From the NCBI GenBank assembly GCA_026214975.1, contig CM047808.1, positions 56,260,583 through 56,324,582 of the forward strand: DNA of 64,000 nucleotides, given 5' to 3'. This DNA comes from Gentiana macrophylla. Its lineage: Eukaryota > Streptophyta > Magnoliopsida > Gentianales > Gentianaceae. The notes under the pieces are model-generated. The model worked only from the letters and a program-made list of their open reading frames with translations, ran no database searches and had not been told where the DNA came from. This document shows, in pieces, positions 60,918 to 64,000 of the stretch (positions are counted from its first letter, which is position 1; the number at the start of each line of letters is the position of its first letter). The position numbers and the translations under genes were made by a program.

Positions 60918-62510
60918 ATGGATAACAATCAGTATGATGGGACAATGTTGATGTGTTATGTTGATCGTTTTGATGAGTATAAGCATCGTATGCAGGCTTA
61001 TCTAGCTGCAACACATGATGAAATGATGGATGTGCTGACTGATGGACCATTTGAGATCACTAAAGTCATAACTGTTGATGGCCTAAATCAGACTATCCCA
61101 AAGCCAAAGAATAAATAGGGTGCTGAAGATAGAAAAAGGGCAAACCAGAACAACATTTCTATTGACATTATCTACATAACTTTAGATAGCAATATGTACA
61201 TGAAGGTGAAAGATTGCAAGAGTGCCAAAGAACTATGGTAGAAACTTCAACTCATTTGTCAAGGCACAGATGCAATCAAGAAAAACAAGATCAATGTGGC
61301 CAAGAAAAAATTTCAAGAGTTCAAAATGAAATAAAATGAGACAATTGAACAAATGGAATCAAGGTTCAATGCAATTCTGGAAGAACTCACCCTGCTGAAT
61401 TTTGTTTATACAAGAGAAGAGATCATCACCAGGATTCTAAATGCACTACCTGCAAAAGAAGTCTGGGAGATGAAGGTTACTGCAATGGAGGAGTCCAGAA
61501 GTCTACATGAGGAAAACACCTTCAAATTGTTCTCTGATCTTAAGGCCTATAAATTCAACAAGGATCTAGTTCCAAGTGTTGAAAAAGAAGCAACAAAGAC
61601 CACTATACTGGTGGCTGCACATGTTGAAGAATCATCAAATGTGCAAGATGATGTTTTGGATGAAATGCAAGAGTAGATTGACCTACATACCAAAAGAATT
61701 AGAATGATGAAATCTGGACAGGCATTCCCAAGGAATTCTGGCAAGAAGTCTGTTGAGAAAAAAAAAGAATCCAAAAAGGATCATGTCTTTTTGTGCTTTC
61801 ATTGCAAGAAACCAGGACACTTCAAATATGAATGTCCTGATTTGAAGCAAAAGAAGGAACCTGACTACCTGTGCTTTAATTGCAAGAAACCTAGACATTT
61901 TAGACTTGACTGTCCAGACCTGCAGAAGAACAAGGGTCAGCAGAGAAGACCTAGCAAGAAAGCATTGGTTGCTGATGATGAATCAGGCTATTATGTAGAA
62001 TCATAAAAAGGAAATGAATCAGATGACACGGCACTCATAGCTGATATGGATGATTATGCTCTAATGGCCAATATGGATGAAACAGAGGAGGTATACAATT
62101 CTGTATCTATGAATACTCCTACTGATAGTGATTGTGAGTCTATTGGAAGATCTAATCCTAAAATTTATGACAATGAAGAGCCTCTAGATGACCTCCTTAA
62201 TATTTTGAGGATAATACAATCTGGTTATGAGATTGTGAAGGCTGAAAGAGAAGCACTTCAAGTAGAAATTCAAAGATTAAATGCTGAGTTAAGATGTCTC
62301 AAAGGTAAGGAAAAAGATTATCAGCAGAGTCAACTAAAGCCTGTTGACCTGCAGTAGCTGCTGAATCTGCTGCACAATCTAGTTCCACAACTGCATTCAA
62401 ATCAGGAAAGCCTTATGGTGATAAAACAGGCCTTGGATTTGAAGCTCAAAAATCCTCTAAAGGTGCTGAACATAGTTCCAGAATTGGTCTTAAGTTTGTA
62501 CCTGCATAAG
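60918..62510 (+). pseudogene. C gag, with two zinc knuckles, broken by stops
   Basis: Start Met at 60918 (MDNNQYDGTMLM). The frame stops after 66 codons (TAG at 61116), but gag continues in frame through stops near 61239, 61332 and 61674. The core includes SAKELW and QMESRFNAILEEL. Unusually there are two CCHC knuckles: CFHCKKPGHFKYEC at 61794-61835 and CFNCKKPRHFRLDC at 61872-61913, the second with Gly replaced by Arg. After it come an acidic stretch and a helical Glu/Leu/Lys-rich segment (62200-62320). Gag would package RNA. Most lesions are single-base stops. Confidence 0.87.
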
Positions 62511-64000
62511 ATCCAACTCCTCAAAAGGTTGATGAGGCAGTGAAACTTATTGAGTATGCTTCAAGAAGCAAATCAGAAGTCCAAAAGGATAGCAGCTCCT
62601 AACAAAAAGGTGTATCCAAAGGTAGGATTGTCGGACCTCTGAGACCTGTGATATAGCGCACTGGCCGCAAAGTCTCAAGGGACCACATAAGGGTAAAAAT
62701 CAGAAATATTCCAAGGATAAGAATGCAAAACCTAATAATGTAAACCATTCAAGGGATACTTATCTCAGGGGGAAAGACAAATTGTTCCCCACTGATGAAG
62801 ATTGGAATATTCCTGCCCCTGCTGCTAGAAACAATAGATATAACCATAATATCAGGCCTAGACCTCAGCAATGGAATCAACAGGGGACTCAAAAAGGGTC
62901 TTACCAAAGACCTCAGCAGAGACCACAATATAGGGTTGTTCCTAATAGACAGCAAACTTATGGTTATACTAATGCTTTTAACAATAGAAATCACTCCACC
63001 AGCATTATGTACCAAAAGGCTAGAAAACATTAGTGAATTCTACACAACCACATGTTAGATTCTATGGAAATGTAGCATATATATATGAACAAAAGTGCAA
63101 CACTTTCCAAAGGAGACCATATAGAAACATGCCAAGGGTTGTGCTTACCACTGACCATTATGGACCCAAACAGGTTTGGGTACCTAAAACAGATCAAATT
63201 TGTTTTGTAGGGTGTCTGGTACTTTGACAGTGGATGTTCCAGACATATGACAAGAAGTAAGCACTGCTTGACAAATTTTGTGGCAAAGAATGGACCTAAA
63301 GTTAATTTTGGTAACAAAAGTACACCAGGATACACAAGAGGATATAGAACACTGGTGAGGAATGGTTTGACCATCAAGAATGTTGCATATGTTGAAGGCC
63401 TAGAATACAACCTGTTGAGCACTGGACAATTCTGTGACATGGGTTACAAGGTCACATTTGACAAAGCCTACTGTATTGTCATAAGTGAAGTTGGAGAACA
63501 AGTTGTGTTATCTGGAAGAAGACATCTAAACATGTATGTGGTGGATTGGTCTACTACTGTTCCCGAGACATGCTTATTAGTGCATACAAAGTTAGAACTC
63601 AATTGGTTGTGGCACAAGAAGTTGAATCATCGTAACTTTGATGATATCAATCCATTGGTGAAGAAGAAATTGGTGATTTGTTTACTTGAAATCACATATA
63701 ATAAAGATGGAATATGTGATTCCTGTCAGCAAGGTAAATAAACAAAATCAAGTTTCAAGTCAAAAACTAAGCAATCAACAAAGAGAGTGTCGGAACTGAT
63801 GCATATAGATCTTGTTGGACCACTAATACCAACAAGTATAACAGGGAAGAAGTACACACTAGTTGTTCTGGATGACTTTTCTATATTCACTTGGGTGACA
63901 TTTATGAACAAGAAAAGTGAGACACTTCAAAAGATGCCTAAACTTTTGAGGAGATTGTAAAATGAGAAAAGTGTGACAGTAGTGAAAATCATATCAGACA
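62511..64000 (+). pseudogene. C gag tail, protease, gag-pre-integrase and integrase start
   Basis: The gag tail is Arg/Gln/Asn-rich (62782-63033). Protease has W-Y-F-D-S-G-C-S-R-H-M, with the D-S-G codons at 63226-63234. The frame 63247-63741 includes YVEGLEYNLLS and WLWHKKLNHRN (integrase zinc finger). A TAA at 63739 interrupts the zinc-finger end, then HIDLVGPL (first catalytic Asp) and LVVLDDFSIFTW follow up to the edge. A TTTTGTAG/GG acceptor-like site with a frame change lies just before the protease (63200-63215). Integrase is truncated by the window, not by the element. Confidence 0.87.

Larger units (their letters stand above)
59126..64000 (+). mobile_element. Element C: Ty1/copia retrotransposon, 5' half
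   Basis: Complete 5' LTR, primer site, gag, protease and the start of integrase; the remainder is beyond the right edge. Gag starts as in B (MDNNQY), so B and C are related, but the LTRs differ. The left target repeat candidate is GTTTA (59121-59125). Several in-frame stops in gag and a frameshift at the protease make it inactive. Confidence 0.92.

Noticed and set aside
1..64000. CRISPR, operons, rRNA or tRNA genes
   Set aside because: Repeats present are LTR, MITE and motif arrays without spacer-repeat periodicity; no rRNA or tRNA cloverleaf was recognised, only tRNA-complementary primer sites.

Overview
The window is nuclear DNA of a flowering plant, most likely a eudicot. It is AT-rich and mostly made of nested, decayed LTR retrotransposons, plus one spliced single-copy-type plant gene (a CASP-like membrane protein) surrounded by MITE-, TRIM- and LINE-type repeats. 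I see no bacterial, organellar or viral-genome signature, and no rRNA, tRNA or CRISPR.

Layout. Positions 1-45341 are a nested stack. D (minus-strand Ty1/copia, cut by the left edge) carries a solo LTR at 3665-5097 and was hit at 6935 by F (plus-strand LTR head fused to an ORF remnant). F was hit at 8442 by B (minus-strand Ty1/copia, 8443-45341). B was split twice: by E (plus-strand Ty3/gypsy, Athila-like, 14048-28385, repeat AACAT) and by A (minus-strand Ty1/copia, 28530-40587, repeat CTTTG). Rejoining the B reading frame across both insertions gives continuous reverse transcriptase, which confirms the nesting. The upstream LTR of B breaks off at 45341 and is fused to G, the 3' part of another gypsy element (45342 to about 48930).

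Positions 48961-58088 are the least retrotransposon-dense part. They hold an LTR fragment, a Stowaway-like MITE, the three-exon CASPL4D-type gene (50401-52915, minus), a non-autonomous LTR element with AACGA repeats (53658-54879), a 5'-truncated L1-type LINE with 10-bp target duplications (55088-56884), a GGACAC-rich inverted-repeat element and a second LINE fragment. From 58112 a new nest begins: an A-family LTR (H) interrupted by plus-strand Ty1/copia C (59126 to the right edge).

The copia elements look SIRE/Maximus-like: about 12 kb, LTRs of 1.4-1.8 kb, a tRNA-iMet-type primer site and a long region after pol. The recurring theme is an accessory ORF after pol, found in copia (A, B, D) and gypsy (E, G). 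It appears to share one domain across the two superfamilies and is preceded by its own TATA box. In E, arrays of a near-palindromic GGACGCCCGTCC motif occur upstream of the LTR TATA, in the 5' leader, and upstream of the internal TATA. In E and A the post-pol ORFs are the longest open frames although gag-pol is broken. This accessory-ORF module is the most interesting candidate system in the window.
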